The notes beneath the pieces were generated by a model. That model was not told the origin of the DNA. It saw only the letters and a list, made by a program, of their open reading frames with translations, and did not search any database. This document shows, piece after piece, positions 55,888 to 64,000 of a stretch of 64,000 nt of DNA (position 1 is the first letter of the stretch; each line of letters opens with the position of its first letter). The stretch is from Micromonospora polyrhachis (lineage in GTDB: Bacteria > Actinomycetota > Actinomycetes > Mycobacteriales > Micromonosporaceae). The translations under genes and the position numbers were made by a program. The DNA lies in contig NZ_JACHJW010000001.1 in NCBI RefSeq assembly GCF_014203835.1, positions 6,026,501 through 6,090,500 of the forward strand, in the 5' to 3' direction.

Positions 55888-56151
55888 GTGAAGACGTTCG
55901 AGGAGCTGTTCGCCGAGTTGCAGGCCAAGGCCACTGCCGGCACCCCGGGCTCGGCGACCGTGGCCGCGCTGGAGCGCGGTGTGCACGCGATCGGCAAGAA
56001 GGTCGTCGAGGAGGCCGCCGAGGCGTGGATGGCGGCCGAGCACGAGGGCCCGGAGCGGACCGCCGAGGAGATCTCCCAGCTGCTCTACCAGGCCCAGGTG
56101 CTGATGATCGCCGCTGGCCTGGACCTTGAGGACGTCTACCGACATCTCTGA
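55888..56151 (+). CDS. hisE: Phosphoribosyl-ATP pyrophosphatase
   Basis: 87-aa MazG-like enzyme converting phosphoribosyl-ATP to phosphoribosyl-AMP in histidine synthesis. Motifs: [31 protein letters not shown] (E..EA pattern with metal-binding acidic residues) and [23 protein letters not shown] 55888 is chosen because it starts the conserved region; the longer frame (from 55864) has no support. hisG follows after 44 bp. Confidence 0.93.
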   Translation: MKTFEELFAELQAKATAGTPGSATVAALERGVHAIGKKVVEEAAEAWMAAEHEGPERTAEEISQLLYQAQVLMIAAGLDLEDVYRHL

Positions 56152-56195
56152 GTGCCCCGACCGATTCCGATCGAACTCGAAGGAGCACCGGAGAA

Positions 56196-57041
56196 ATGCT
56201 GCGCATCGCCATTCCCAACAAGGGCACCCTGTCCGGCCCGGCCGCTGAGATGCTGCGCGAGGCGGGCTACCGCCAGCGCGCCGACAGCCGCGACCTGGTC
56301 TGCCGGGACGACGCCAACGACGTCGAATTCTTCTACCTGCGTCCCCGGGACATCGCCGTCTACGTCGGCTCCGGTGACCTCGACCTCGGCATCACCGGTC
56401 GGGACCTGCTCGTCGACGCGGGCAGCCCGGCCGAGGAGGCGCTCGACCTCGACTTCGGTGGGGCCACGTTCCGCTTCGCCGCCCGCGCCGAGGCCGTCTC
56501 GTCGGTGGAGCAGATCGCCGGGCAGCGCATCGCCACCGCGTACCCCGGGGTGGTGGAGCGCCACCTGGCCGACCGGGGCATCAAGGCCGAGGTGATCCGC
56601 CTCGACGGCGCGGTCGAGAACGCCGTACGCCTCGGCGTGGCCGACGTGGTGGCCGACGTCGTCTCCACCGGGGCCACCCTGCGCCAGGCCGGTCTGACGA
56701 TCATCGGGGAGCCGATCCTCCGGTCGTCGGCGGTGCTGATCCGTCGCCTCGACGCCCCGGCCAACGCCCAGGCCGACCAGTTGCTGCGTCGGTTGCAGGG
56801 CGTCCTGGTCGCCCGCCGCTACGTGATGCTCGCCTACAACGTGCCGACCGAGTTGCTGGTGCGGGCCACCGCGCTGACTCCGGGCATCGATTCGCCGACC
56901 GTGTCGTCGCTGCACCGGGAGGGCTGGGTCGCCGTGCAGGCGATGGTGCTCCGCGACGAGGTGCACCGGATCATGGACGAACTCTACGATCTCGGTGCGC
57001 GGGCGATCCTCGTCACAGACATCCACGCCTGCCGGCTGTGA
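56196..57041 (+). CDS. hisG: ATP phosphoribosyltransferase (long form)
   Basis: 281-aa first enzyme of histidine synthesis. N-terminus MLRIAIPNKGTLSGPAAEML, catalytic part with DLDLGITGRDLLVDAG, and the PRPP-binding motif DVVSTGATLRQAGL. The C-terminal regulatory domain (TALTPGIDSPTVSSLHREGW) is characteristic of the long form, allosterically inhibited by histidine. GAAGGAG precedes the ATG. Confidence 0.95.
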   Translation: MLRIAIPNKGTLSGPAAEMLREAGYRQRADSRDLVCRDDANDVEFFYLRPRDIAVYVGSGDLDLGITGRDLLVDAGSPAEEALDLDFGGATFRFAARAEAVSSVEQIAGQRIATAYPGVVERHLADRGIKAEVIRLDGAVENAVRLGVADVVADVVSTGATLRQAGLTIIGEPILRSSAVLIRRLDAPANAQADQLLRRLQGVLVARRYVMLAYNVPTELLVRATALTPGIDSPTVSSLHREGWVAVQAMVLRDEVHRIMDELYDLGARAILVTDIHACRL

Positions 57042-57116
57042 AGCTGAGCCGGTGATCATCGGCTCTGATCTACACCGTCCCGCCCGTCTACTCCGTTCCG
57101 CCCGGTCGGTACGGCG

Positions 57117-58046
57117 GTGAAGGTGCTACCGGCCTGGGCGGCGCTCATCCTGGCCGGCCTGGGTGGGGTCGCCTCGGCCGCGCAGAGTGCCGCCAACGCC
57201 GAACTGGGCGACCGGGTCGGCCACCCCGCCGTCGGGGCGGTGGTCAACAACCTCGGCGGCAGCCTGTTGGTGCTGGTCGGGCTTTCGGTGCTGCCGTCGA
57301 TGCGTACCGGGCTGGGGCAGTTGCGCCGATCCGGGCTGCCGTGGTGGGCGTACCTGGGTGGGCTGGGCGGTGCCGCGATCGTGATCGTGGCGACCTATGT
57401 CGTACCGGTGCTCGGGGTGGCGGTCTTCACCATCGCCCAGGTCGCCGGCAACAGCGTGGGCGGGCTCAGCGTCGACCGGGCCGGGCTGTCCCCGGTCGGC
57501 CGGCTGGCGCTCACCGGCCCCCGGATCGCCGGGGCGGCGCTCGGCGTCGGAGCCGTCGCCCTGGCCCAGGTCGGTCGCCCGGTCGGTGACCTGGGCCTAG
57601 GCTTGGTGCTGCTCGCGGTGGCCGGTGGAGTGGCGGTCGCCCTGCAGGCCGCGCTCAACGGTCGGGTCTCGGCAGCGGGCACCATGGCCGCCGGTACGGC
57701 GGTCAACTTCGCGGTCAGCACCCCGGTGGTGATCGTCGCCGCCCTGGTGCTGGGGGCGCTCGACGTGCTGCCCGACGCGACCTGGCCAGCCGACTGGTAT
57801 CTCTACCTCGGTGGGGCACTGGGCGTGTGCATCGTGGTCACCCTGCTGATCGGGGTGCGTTCGGTGGGCGTGTTCCGGACCGGTCTGGCCGTGGTGGCTG
57901 GACAGTTGGGTGGGGCGCTGCTGCTGGACGTGGTGCGTCCCGCCGGCCCCGGGGTGGGCCTGCCGGTGCTCGCCGGCACCCTGCTCACGCTGCTGGCGGT
58001 AGTGGTCTCCGGCCGGGCGATCCGGCCCGCGCCGGCCGGCACCTGA
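57117..58046 (+). CDS. DMT-family transporter of the YdcZ (DUF606) type
   Basis: 309 aa with about ten membrane helices in two related halves: first half AAQSAANAELGDRVGHPAVG and VVPVLGVAVFTIAQVAGNSV; second half ALQAALNGRVSAAGTMAAGT and GVRSVGVFRTGLAVVAGQLG. Substrate unknown. GTG start 57117. It is located 75 bp after hisG and 24 bp before the PH-domain gene. Confidence 0.85.
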   Translation: MKVLPAWAALILAGLGGVASAAQSAANAELGDRVGHPAVGAVVNNLGGSLLVLVGLSVLPSMRTGLGQLRRSGLPWWAYLGGLGGAAIVIVATYVVPVLGVAVFTIAQVAGNSVGGLSVDRAGLSPVGRLALTGPRIAGAALGVGAVALAQVGRPVGDLGLGLVLLAVAGGVAVALQAALNGRVSAAGTMAAGTAVNFAVSTPVVIVAALVLGALDVLPDATWPADWYLYLGGALGVCIVVTLLIGVRSVGVFRTGLAVVAGQLGGALLLDVVRPAGPGVGLPVLAGTLLTLLAVVVSGRAIRPAPAGT

Positions 58047-58070
58047 CCGACGGATGGCAGACTAGACGGC

Positions 58071-58538
58071 GTGAGCGGTTCCGAGGTGGTACGACTGCGT
58101 CCGCAGCGCATCCGGGTGATGTGCTGGTCCCTGGCGGTAGCCGTGGTGGTGGTGTTCAGTCTGATCGCCACCTCGTTGACCGGGCCGACCGGTAGCGGGC
58201 CGGCCACCTTCCAGCGGGGTGACCAGTTCGCCATGATCGGGCTGGGGTTGCTGGTCGCAATCGGGATCCTGATGGTGACCCGACTGCGGGTCGAGGCGGA
58301 CGCCCAGGGTGTCCGGGTCCGCAACGTGATCGGCTCCTACGACGTGCCCTGGGACGAGGTCCGGGCGGTACGGTTCAACCGTGGTTCGGCCTGGGCCAGC
58401 CTGGAGCTGGTCGGTGAAGAGCAGTTGAACATCCTCGCGTTGCAGGCGGCCGACAAGGAGCACGCGGTGGCCGGGGTCCGGGCGCTACGCGCGTTGCACG
58501 CCACCCACCAGCAGACCGTCACGCCGCAGGCCGGCTAG
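58071..58538 (+). CDS. Membrane protein with PH (DUF2581/bPH) domain
   Basis: 155 aa. Two N-terminal helices (VMCWSLAVAVVVVFSLIATS and AMIGLGLLVAIGILMV) followed by a small PH-like domain (GVRVRNVIGSYDVPWDEVRA, VRFNRGSAWASLELVGEEQL). Typical of actinobacterial PH-domain proteins next to the his or rib genes; role unknown. No Shine-Dalgarno was found before the GTG. The last codons and stop (QTVTPQAG) lie in a 36-bp unit duplicated downstream. Confidence 0.82.
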   Translation: MSGSEVVRLRPQRIRVMCWSLAVAVVVVFSLIATSLTGPTGSGPATFQRGDQFAMIGLGLLVAIGILMVTRLRVEADAQGVRVRNVIGSYDVPWDEVRAVRFNRGSAWASLELVGEEQLNILALQAADKEHAVAGVRALRALHATHQQTVTPQAG

Positions 58539-58616
58539 CCCAACCTCGGGCCGGCAACCCAACCGCAGGCCGGCTAGCCGAGCAGACCGTCACGCCGCAG
58601 GCCGGCTAGCCCAACC
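58510..58616. repeat. 36-bp duplication of the PH gene's 3' end
   Basis: 58510-58545 and 58581-58616 are identical (AGCAGACCGTCACGCCGCAG...CCAACC), including the TAG stop codon. The intervening 35 bp carry a third partial repeat (CCGCAGGCCGGCTAGCC). It looks like slippage or recombination downstream of a core gene. Confidence 0.85.
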
Positions 58617-58834
58617 GCAGGCCGGGTCCCCGAATCGAAGGACGCCCGCGTCGCGAGCGCCGGGGTGGCCGAGTCGCAACCAGCGACCCCACCTGGTAAC
58701 CTTCGTGGGTCGACCATGCTGGTGTGATGTTGTGACCACGCAGAGGCAATCGTGCGGACACACAATCACAGCAGCCATGAAGTGGAGCGCCTGCTCCCAC
58801 CCGAGTCGCCACTAACTGGTGGCCGGGTCCGGTC
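58617..58834. other. Region upstream of the infC leader
   Basis: Contains the probable infC promoter. An open frame 58752-58988 (MRTHNHSSHEVERLLPPE...) runs across the leader hairpins. Its first 15-20 codons could be a leader peptide (HNHSSH is histidine-rich), but coding potential is not convincing. Confidence 0.35.
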
Positions 58835-58918
58835 ACCGGATCGGTTCGTCCGATCCGGTTGTGCGGCACCTGGTGCCGCCGTCGACCGGTCGAGCGGGCC
58901 CTGGCATGCGCCGGGGCC
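58835..58918 (+). promoter_or_regulatory. infC-rpmI-rplT leader with three hairpins
   Basis: ACCGGATCGG / CCGATCCGGT (58835-58844, 58850-58859) forms a perfect 10-bp stem; GCGGCACC / GGTGCCGC (58863-58878) a second stem with almost no loop; GGCCCTGGC / GCCGGGGCC (58897-58905, 58910-58918) a third, followed by TTCTGCTTT, an attenuator-like end 80 nt before infC. Ribosomal protein L20 represses these operons in Bacillus and E. coli through leader structures; the same type of control is inferred here. Confidence 0.65.
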
Positions 58919-58997
58919 TTCTGCTTTCCGGGTTGGTTCCCACCGGGGGACCCACCGGGGTCGGCTCAAGTTGAGGAAACGGACTTGAGGAGGCCCC

Positions 58998-59627
58998 ATC
59001 AGCGTCGAGCCACGCGTGAACGAGCAGATCCGGGCACGAGAGGTCCGGCTGGTCGGCCCAGAGGGCGAGCAGGTGGGCATCGTCCCCCTGGAACGCGCTC
59101 TGCAGCTGGCCGCGGACGTCGACCTGGACCTGGTTGAGGTTGCGCCGATGGCGCGCCCGCCGGTGTGCAAACTCATGGACTTTGGCAAGTTCAAGTACGA
59201 GAGTGCACTCAAGGCGCGCGAAGCCAGGCGTAACCAGCAGCAGACCGTCATCAAGGAGATGAAACTCCGGCCGAAGATCGACCCGCACGACTACGAGACC
59301 AAGAAGGGTCACGTGGTGCGGTTCCTCAAGGCGGGTGACAAGGTCAAGGTGACGATCATGTTCCGCGGTCGCGAGCAGAGCCGGCCGGAGCTGGGCTACC
59401 GGCTTCTGCGGCGGCTCGAATCGGAGATCTCGGACCTTGGATACGTCGAGGCCGCACCGAAGCAGGACGGCCGAAACATGATCATGGTTCTGGCTCCGCA
59501 TCGGGCCGTCAAGGCGTCCGCAACGGCCGCCAAGACGGGCTCGCCGCGTGAGCGGGAGGCCGGTGCCGTCGAGGTAGAGGCACCACCGGCCGAAGCGGCC
59601 GGACCCGCCGGGACCACCGGCGAGTAA
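58998..59627 (+). CDS. infC: Translation initiation factor IF-3
   Basis: 209 aa, binds the 30S subunit and controls start-codon choice. Conserved segments: [47 protein letters not shown] and the C-terminal domain [16 protein letters not shown]-like ([20 protein letters not shown]). The reading frame starts best at ATC (58998), four bases after GAGGAGG; the next internal start is GTG 59016. This gives [11 protein letters not shown], matching the mycobacterial STETRVNERIR. Non-standard start codons (AUU, AUC) in infC are known and allow autoregulation. The last ~40 residues are Ala/Glu/Pro-rich, as in other actinobacteria. Confidence 0.9.
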   Translation: MSVEPRVNEQIRAREVRLVGPEGEQVGIVPLERALQLAADVDLDLVEVAPMARPPVCKLMDFGKFKYESALKAREARRNQQQTVIKEMKLRPKIDPHDYETKKGHVVRFLKAGDKVKVTIMFRGREQSRPELGYRLLRRLESEISDLGYVEAAPKQDGRNMIMVLAPHRAVKASATAAKTGSPREREAGAVEVEAPPAEAAGPAGTTGE

Positions 59628-59646
59628 CAGGGGAGAAACGGTTCAC

Positions 59647-59841
59647 ATGCCGAAGATGAAGAGCCACACCGGAATGGGCAAGCGGGTCAAGGTGACCGGT
59701 CGTGGCAAGATCGTGGCGGAGCAGGCCGGCAAGCGCCACCTGCTGGAGGGCAAGCCCTCCACCCGCACCCGCCGGCTGACCGGCACGGTCGAGGTGGCCA
59801 AGGCCGATGTCAAGCGCATCAAGAAACTGCTTGGCCGCTGA
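59647..59841 (+). CDS. rpmI: 50S ribosomal protein L35
   Basis: 64 aa, the normal length. MPKMKSHTGMGKRVKVTGRG, HLLEGKPSTRTRRLTGTVEV and the basic ending RIKKLLGR are characteristic. It lies 19 bp after infC and 33 bp before rplT; GGGGAGAAAC precedes the ATG. Confidence 0.97.
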   Translation: MPKMKSHTGMGKRVKVTGRGKIVAEQAGKRHLLEGKPSTRTRRLTGTVEVAKADVKRIKKLLGR

Positions 59842-59874
59842 CGCGCGCCACTTTGACCTGAAGGAGAAGTTGAG

Positions 59875-60267
59875 ATGGCACGCGTCAAGCGGGCTGTGAA
59901 CGCCCAGAAGAAGCGCCGTACCCTGCTGGAGACCGCCAGCGGCTACCGGGGGCAGCGCTCCCGGCTTTACCGCAAGGCCAAGGAGCAGGTGCTGCACTCG
60001 ATGCAGTACGCCTACCGGGACCGTCGCGACCGCAAGGGCGACTTCCGGCAGCTGTGGATCACCCGGATCAACGCGGGCGCCCGCGCCAACGGGATGACCT
60101 ACAACCGGCTGATCCAGGGCCTGCGGCTGGCCGGTGTCGAGGTGGACCGGAAGATCCTGGCCGACCTCGCCGTCACCGACGAGGCGGCCTTCGCCGCCAT
60201 CGTCGAGATCGCCCGTGCCGCCGTGGCGGCTGAGGGCACCGGTGGCGCGGCCGCTCAGGCCGCCTGA
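59875..60267 (+). CDS. rplT: 50S ribosomal protein L20
   Basis: 130 aa. [60 protein letters not shown] and [20 protein letters not shown] are fully conserved L20 sequence. AAGGAGAAGTTG precedes the ATG. In other bacteria L20 represses its own operon by binding the leader; see the infC leader. Confidence 0.97.
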   Translation: MARVKRAVNAQKKRRTLLETASGYRGQRSRLYRKAKEQVLHSMQYAYRDRRDRKGDFRQLWITRINAGARANGMTYNRLIQGLRLAGVEVDRKILADLAVTDEAAFAAIVEIARAAVAAEGTGGAAAQAA

Positions 60268-60300
60268 CCCAACCCGCTACACCTGGAAGAGGCGCTCCCC

Positions 60301-61161
60301 ATGACCGCACGACAGTCCGGGGGGCGCCTCGCTCCGGGTCCAGCCCCGGAGACCTCGCTGTTCACCCCCCGTACGCCCCGGGTGGTCGCCGCCCGTCGGC
60401 TGCACCGCCGGCGTGACCGGGACACCACCGGCCGGTTCCTCGCCGAAGGGCCGCAGGCGGTCCGGGAGGCGCTGGTCGGACCCGCCGGGGTGGTCGAACT
60501 CTTCGGCACCCCGGCCGCCCTGGATCGCTACGCCGACCTGGCCGCACTCGCCGCCCGCGCCGACGTACCGGTCTCGGCGGTGACCGACGAGGCGCTGGCC
60601 GCACTGACGGAGACGGTCGCACCACAGGGCCTGGTGGCGGTCTGCCACCACCTCGACGTCCCCCTGGCCGCCGCGCTGGACCGGGCACCCCGCCTGGTCA
60701 CCGTGCTCGCCGGCATCCGCGACCCGGGCAACGCCGGCACGGTGCTGCGCACCGCCGACGCCGCCGGGGCGGCTGCGGTGGTGTTCGCGGGCGAGACGGT
60801 CGACCCGTACAACGGCAAGAGCGTGCGCTCCTCGGCGGGCAGTCTGTTCCACGTCGACGTGGTCCGCGCCGACGACCCGGCCGGGGTGGTCGCCGCGCTG
60901 CGCACCGCCGGCCTGACCGTGTTGGCCGCCTCCGGCTACGGCGAGACCGACCTGGACGACCTCGCCGACTCCGGTGGCCTGGCCACCCCGACCGCCTGGC
61001 TCTTCGGCTCCGAGGCGCACGGGCTCCCCGCCGAGCTGGCCGAGCTGGCCGACGCCCGGGTACGCGTGCCACTACACGGCCGCGCCGAGAGCCTCAACCT
61101 GGCTGCCGCCGCAGCGGTGTGTCTGTATGCTTCAGCCAGAGCACTGCGACGTGGGCTGTGA
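60301..61161 (+). CDS. TrmH/SpoU-family RNA methyltransferase
   Basis: 286 aa. SPOUT-class 2'-O-methyltransferase with an N-terminal L7Ae-like substrate domain (RFLAEGPQAVREAL) and a C-terminal knotted domain. Motifs: LAGIRDPGNAGTVLRTADAA (motif 1), WLFGSEAHGLP (motif 2) and VPLHGRAESLNLAAAAAVC (motif 3). The family methylates 23S rRNA or tRNA. ATG 60301 is 33 bp after rplT; the pair is conserved in many actinobacteria. Confidence 0.93.
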   Translation: MTARQSGGRLAPGPAPETSLFTPRTPRVVAARRLHRRRDRDTTGRFLAEGPQAVREALVGPAGVVELFGTPAALDRYADLAALAARADVPVSAVTDEALAALTETVAPQGLVAVCHHLDVPLAAALDRAPRLVTVLAGIRDPGNAGTVLRTADAAGAAAVVFAGETVDPYNGKSVRSSAGSLFHVDVVRADDPAGVVAALRTAGLTVLAASGYGETDLDDLADSGGLATPTAWLFGSEAHGLPAELAELADARVRVPLHGRAESLNLAAAAAVCLYASARALRRGL

Positions 61162-61230
61162 GCCCGCAGTCGCGAATCTGGGAGAGGTGACCACCCCGTG
61201 ATGAGCGCCGTACGGCACTCGTTTAGCCAG

Positions 61231-61248
61231 CCCGCCGGTCGCGGCGGG
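61231..61248. terminator. Hairpin between the methyltransferase and pheS
   Basis: CCCGCC (61231-61236) pairs with GGCGGG (61243-61248) around GGTCGC; the flanks (GCCAG ... GGGC) extend it weakly. It lies 70 bp after the methyltransferase stop, in the 211-bp gap before pheS, and could be a terminator or an attenuator of pheST. No T-box was recognised. Confidence 0.5.
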
Positions 61249-61372
61249 CGGCAGGGCTGACCTTTCCCCTGTGCACCTCCCACCGGCGGGCTGCGGCGAA
61301 GCCGCGTGTCCGTAAACTCGCCATCGCCGCCCGACGAGGGCCGGCGCCGCCGTGAGGGAGTGCCCGTACGCC

Positions 61373-62434
61373 ATGACCTATCGCAACGATCCGTACGACC
61401 CGAAGCAGGTCGCCCTGCTCGACCAGAGTGCCCTGGACGAAGCCGTCGCCGCCGCCGAGCAGGCGTTCGCCGCCGCCGGTGACCCCGACGAGCTGGCCGC
61501 CCTGCGGCACCAGCACCTGGGCGACCGGGCCCCGATCTCGCTGGCCCGCCGGGAGATCGGCGCGCTGCCCCCGGCGGCCAAATCCGACGCCGGCAAGCGG
61601 GTCAACGAGGCCCGCCGGGCGGTCGAAGCCACCTTCGCCAGCCGCCGCGAGGAACTGGAGCGGCAGCGGGCGGAGCGGGTCCTCGCCGACGAACGGGTCG
61701 ACGTCACGCTGCCGTTCGACCGCCGACCGCAGGGCGGCCGGCACCCGCTGAACACGCTGATGGAGGAGATCAGCGACCTGTTCATCGGGATGGGTTACGA
61801 GATCGCCGAGGGCCCCGAGGCAGAGCTGGAGTGGGCCAACTTCGACGCGCTCAACATCGGACCGGACCACCCGGCCCGGGGCCTGATGGACACCTTCCAT
61901 CTGGACCTGCCCGGCCTGGTGATGCGTACCCACACCTCGACGGTGCAGGCACGCACCATGCTGACCCGGCAGCCACCGATCTATGTGGTCTGCCCCGGGC
62001 GGGTCTACCGCACCGACGAGCTGGACGCCACGCACAGCCCGGTCTTCCACCAGGTCGAGGGACTGGTGGTGGACAAGGGCATCACCATGGCCCACCTGCG
62101 GGGCACCCTGGAGCACTTCGCCCGCTCGATGTTCGGCGAGTCGGCGCAGCTGCGCTGGCGTCCGCACTACTTCCCGTTCACCGAGCCGTCGGCCGAGTTC
62201 GACGTCTGGTTCCCGGAGCACCGGGGTGGGGCGCAGTGGGTCGAGTGGGGCGGCTGCGGCCTGGTCAACCCCCGGGTCCTGCGCGCCTGCGGCATCGACC
62301 CGGACGTCTACTCCGGATTTGCGTTCGGCATGGGCATCGAGCGGACCCTGATGGTCCAGCACGGCGTACGGGAAATGCGGGACATGGTCGAGGGCGACGT
62401 GCGGTTCACCCGCGCGTTCGGGGTCGGGGCGTAG
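61373..62434 (+). CDS. pheS: Phenylalanyl-tRNA synthetase alpha subunit
   Basis: 353 aa. N-terminal coiled coil (EEQ..., [19 protein letters not shown]) and class II catalytic core: [10 protein letters not shown], the [20 protein letters not shown] motif 2 region ([14 protein letters not shown]), and motif 3 [22 protein letters not shown] 61373 begins the usual N-terminus; the GTG at 61352 is also in frame. pheT follows after 70 bp containing a GCGGGATGCG repeat. Confidence 0.95.
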   Translation: MTYRNDPYDPKQVALLDQSALDEAVAAAEQAFAAAGDPDELAALRHQHLGDRAPISLARREIGALPPAAKSDAGKRVNEARRAVEATFASRREELERQRAERVLADERVDVTLPFDRRPQGGRHPLNTLMEEISDLFIGMGYEIAEGPEAELEWANFDALNIGPDHPARGLMDTFHLDLPGLVMRTHTSTVQARTMLTRQPPIYVVCPGRVYRTDELDATHSPVFHQVEGLVVDKGITMAHLRGTLEHFARSMFGESAQLRWRPHYFPFTEPSAEFDVWFPEHRGGAQWVEWGGCGLVNPRVLRACGIDPDVYSGFAFGMGIERTLMVQHGVREMRDMVEGDVRFTRAFGVGA

Positions 62435-62504
62435 CGAGATGCGGCTTAGCGGGATGCGCCTCGGCGGGATGCGGAACGAAGCAACGGAGACGGTGGTCTG
62501 AGTC

Positions 62505-64000
62505 ATGCGAGTGGGAATTTCCTGGCTACGGGAGTACGTCGACCTGCCCGCCGACCTGTCGGTCGAGAACCTCGAACAGGCCCTGGTCGAGCTCGGCATC
62601 GAGGTCGAGTCCGCGGTGGATCTGCGGACCACGGTCACCGGGCCGCTGGTGGTCGGCGAGGTGCGCGAGATCGAGGAGCTGACCGGGTTCAAGAAGCCGA
62701 TCCGCTTCTGCCGGGTGGACGTGGGCACCGCCAACGGCACCGGCGAACCGCAGGAGATCGTCTGCGGCGCGACCAACTTCGCCCCCGGTGACCGGGTGGT
62801 GGTGATCCTGCCCGGCGGCGTACTGCCCGGCGGGTTCGCCATCGGGGCCCGCAAGACGTACGGGCGCAACTCCAACGGCATGATCTGCTCGGCCCGCGAA
62901 CTGGGCCTCGGCGACGACCACTCGGGCATCATCGTGCTGCCGGCGGAGAGCCCGGCCAAGCCCGGTGACGACGCCCGACCGGTGGTGGGGCTCGACGACA
63001 TCGTGGTCGAGTTGGAGATCACCCCCGACCGGGGGTACGCCATGTCGGTGCGGGGTGTCGCCCGCGAGCTGTCCCACGCGCTCGGGCTGCCGTTCCGGGA
63101 CCCGGGTGTCGTGCCGGCACCGGGGGCGACCGCCGAACCGGCGTATCCGGTGCGGGTGCTGGACACCGTCGGCTGTGACCGGTTCGCCGCGCGGGCGGTG
63201 CGGGGCATCGACCCGCTGGCGCAGAGTCCGCAGTGGATGCAGCAGCGGCTGACCGTCGCCGGGATCCGGGTCATCTCCCTGCCGGTCGACATCACCAACT
63301 ACCTGATGCTCGAACTGGGCCAGCCGATGCACGCCTTCGACCTGGACCGGATCTCCGGACCCCTGGTGGTCCGCCGGGCCGAGGCGGGGGAGCGGCTGAC
63401 CACCCTGGACGGGGTGGACCGGAAGCTGGCCACCGAGGACATGGTGATCTGCGACGACACCGGTCCGATCTCCCTGGCGGCGGTGATGGGTGGCGAGACC
63501 AGCGAGGTCATCGCCGGCACCACCAACGTGCTGTTCGAGGCGGCGCACTGGGACCCGGCGATGGTCGGCCGGACCGCGCGGCGGCACAAGCTGTTCAGCG
63601 AGGCGGCCAAGCGCTGGGAACGGGGCGTCGACCCGGCCCTGCCGCTGGTGGCGATCGACCGGGCGGTCGCGCTGCTGACCGCACATGCCGGCGGCACCGC
63701 CAGCGCCGAGATCCTGGACCTCGACCACGTGTCGGCCCCGACGCCGATCGTGTTCGACCCGCAGCTTCCCGGCCGCCGGATCGGCGTCGACTACGCCCCG
63801 GCCCGGGTCACCGAGTTGCTGGAGCAGGTCGGGTGCGCGGTGACCGAGGGCATCGACCGGTTGGCCGAGGACCCGGGGTCGGTCGCCGCTGCACCGGCCT
63901 CCGCCGCGCCGAGGGCCTCCCGGAACGGCAGCGCCGAGCCGGCCGGTCTCGTCGTCACCCCGCCCAGCTGGCGGCCGGACCTGACCGAACCGATCGACCT
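62505..64000 (+). CDS. pheT: Phenylalanyl-tRNA synthetase beta subunit (continues past the window)
   Basis: The window holds 498 codons; no stop is reached at position 64000. N-terminus MRVGISWLREYVDLPADLSV, then the tRNA-binding OB domain (about 40-155: ICRV-like FCRVDVG, EIVCGATNFAPGD, YGRNSNGMICSARELGLGDD), the B3/B4 editing region (VELEITPDRGYAMSVRGVAR, PVDITNYLMLELGQPMHAFD) and the start of B5. The family is about 800 aa, so ~300 residues are outside. Confidence 0.95.
   Translation, partial: MRVGISWLREYVDLPADLSVENLEQALVELGIEVESAVDLRTTVTGPLVVGEVREIEELTGFKKPIRFCRVDVGTANGTGEPQEIVCGATNFAPGDRVVVILPGGVLPGGFAIGARKTYGRNSNGMICSARELGLGDDHSGIIVLPAESPAKPGDDARPVVGLDDIVVELEITPDRGYAMSVRGVARELSHALGLPFRDPGVVPAPGATAEPAYPVRVLDTVGCDRFAARAVRGIDPLAQSPQWMQQRLTVAGIRVISLPVDITNYLMLELGQPMHAFDLDRISGPLVVRRAEAGERLTTLDGVDRKLATEDMVICDDTGPISLAAVMGGETSEVIAGTTNVLFEAAHWDPAMVGRTARRHKLFSEAAKRWERGVDPALPLVAIDRAVALLTAHAGGTASAEILDLDHVSAPTPIVFDPQLPGRRIGVDYAPARVTELLEQVGCAVTEGIDRLAEDPGSVAAAPASAAPRASRNGSAEPAGLVVTPPSWRPDLTEPID

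Noticed and set aside
58752-58988. 78-codon frame upstream of infC as a real gene
   Set aside because: It crosses three strong hairpins and no ribosome site was found; only its first codons might be a leader peptide.

Overview
The window comes from a high-GC actinobacterium, most probably a member of the Micromonosporaceae (Micromonospora or a close relative). Many genes start with GTG, ATGA/GTGA overlaps are common, several genes look leaderless, and there are a SARP-type regulator, a DivIVA-domain protein and a ribD-ribE-ribM-ribBA-ribH cluster under an FMN riboswitch. No rRNA, tRNA, transposase or integrase gene was seen.

Layout. 1-4720 (minus strand): dipeptide/oligopeptide ABC uptake operon (permease, permease, binding lipoprotein, M19 dipeptidase). 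5009-6648: rpe and a response regulator with a degenerate GGDEF domain. 6884-11335: FMN riboswitch and the complete riboflavin operon. 11414-13112: MFS exporter with its MerR regulator and a likely operator. 13155-19548: AfsR/SARP-like regulator, secreted PLAT protein, DUF1963-like protein, AraC regulator, VOC protein. 19706-25663: a giant transglutaminase-like/DUF4011/SF1 helicase/Vsr-like nuclease protein resembling antiphage single-gene systems. 25833-32520: DUF5713 protein, hemerythrin-DUF2249 protein, small secreted proteins, a parallel beta-helix protein and a secreted tripeptidyl-aminopeptidase-like hydrolase. 32555-36830: MarR regulator with paired operators shared with a quinone-oxidoreductase gene, a FAD monooxygenase and a secreted protein.

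37004-47000 is a type I-G (formerly I-U) CRISPR-Cas locus. A 15-repeat array lies upstream of csb1 (cas7), csb2 (cas5-cas6), cas3 and a csb3-like gene; a 17-repeat array plus one degenerate repeat lies downstream. Both arrays read on the plus strand and share a related leader. No cas1, cas2 or cas4 is present in the window. Just downstream, 47022-48922 is clearly lower in GC and carries a Nudix hydrolase and an XRE/TPR regulator. 49163-50872 holds a compact trio: a truncated-globin-like protein without the expected proximal histidine, a flavohemoglobin-like globin-reductase and a mini DivIVA-domain protein. 51048-53173 contains a small membrane protein, a serine hydrolase and a divergent HTH protein with two tandem palindromes between the last two. 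53203-55733 is a polar amino-acid ABC transporter.

55888-64000 returns to core genes: hisE-hisG, a DMT-family transporter, a PH-domain protein, infC-rpmI-rplT (infC apparently starting at ATC behind a hairpin-rich leader), a SpoU methyltransferase and pheS-pheT. As I recall, ribH and hisE-hisG are neighbours in Streptomyces. If so, the roughly 44 kb between them here (11414-55766) is an accessory island that holds both putative defence loci.
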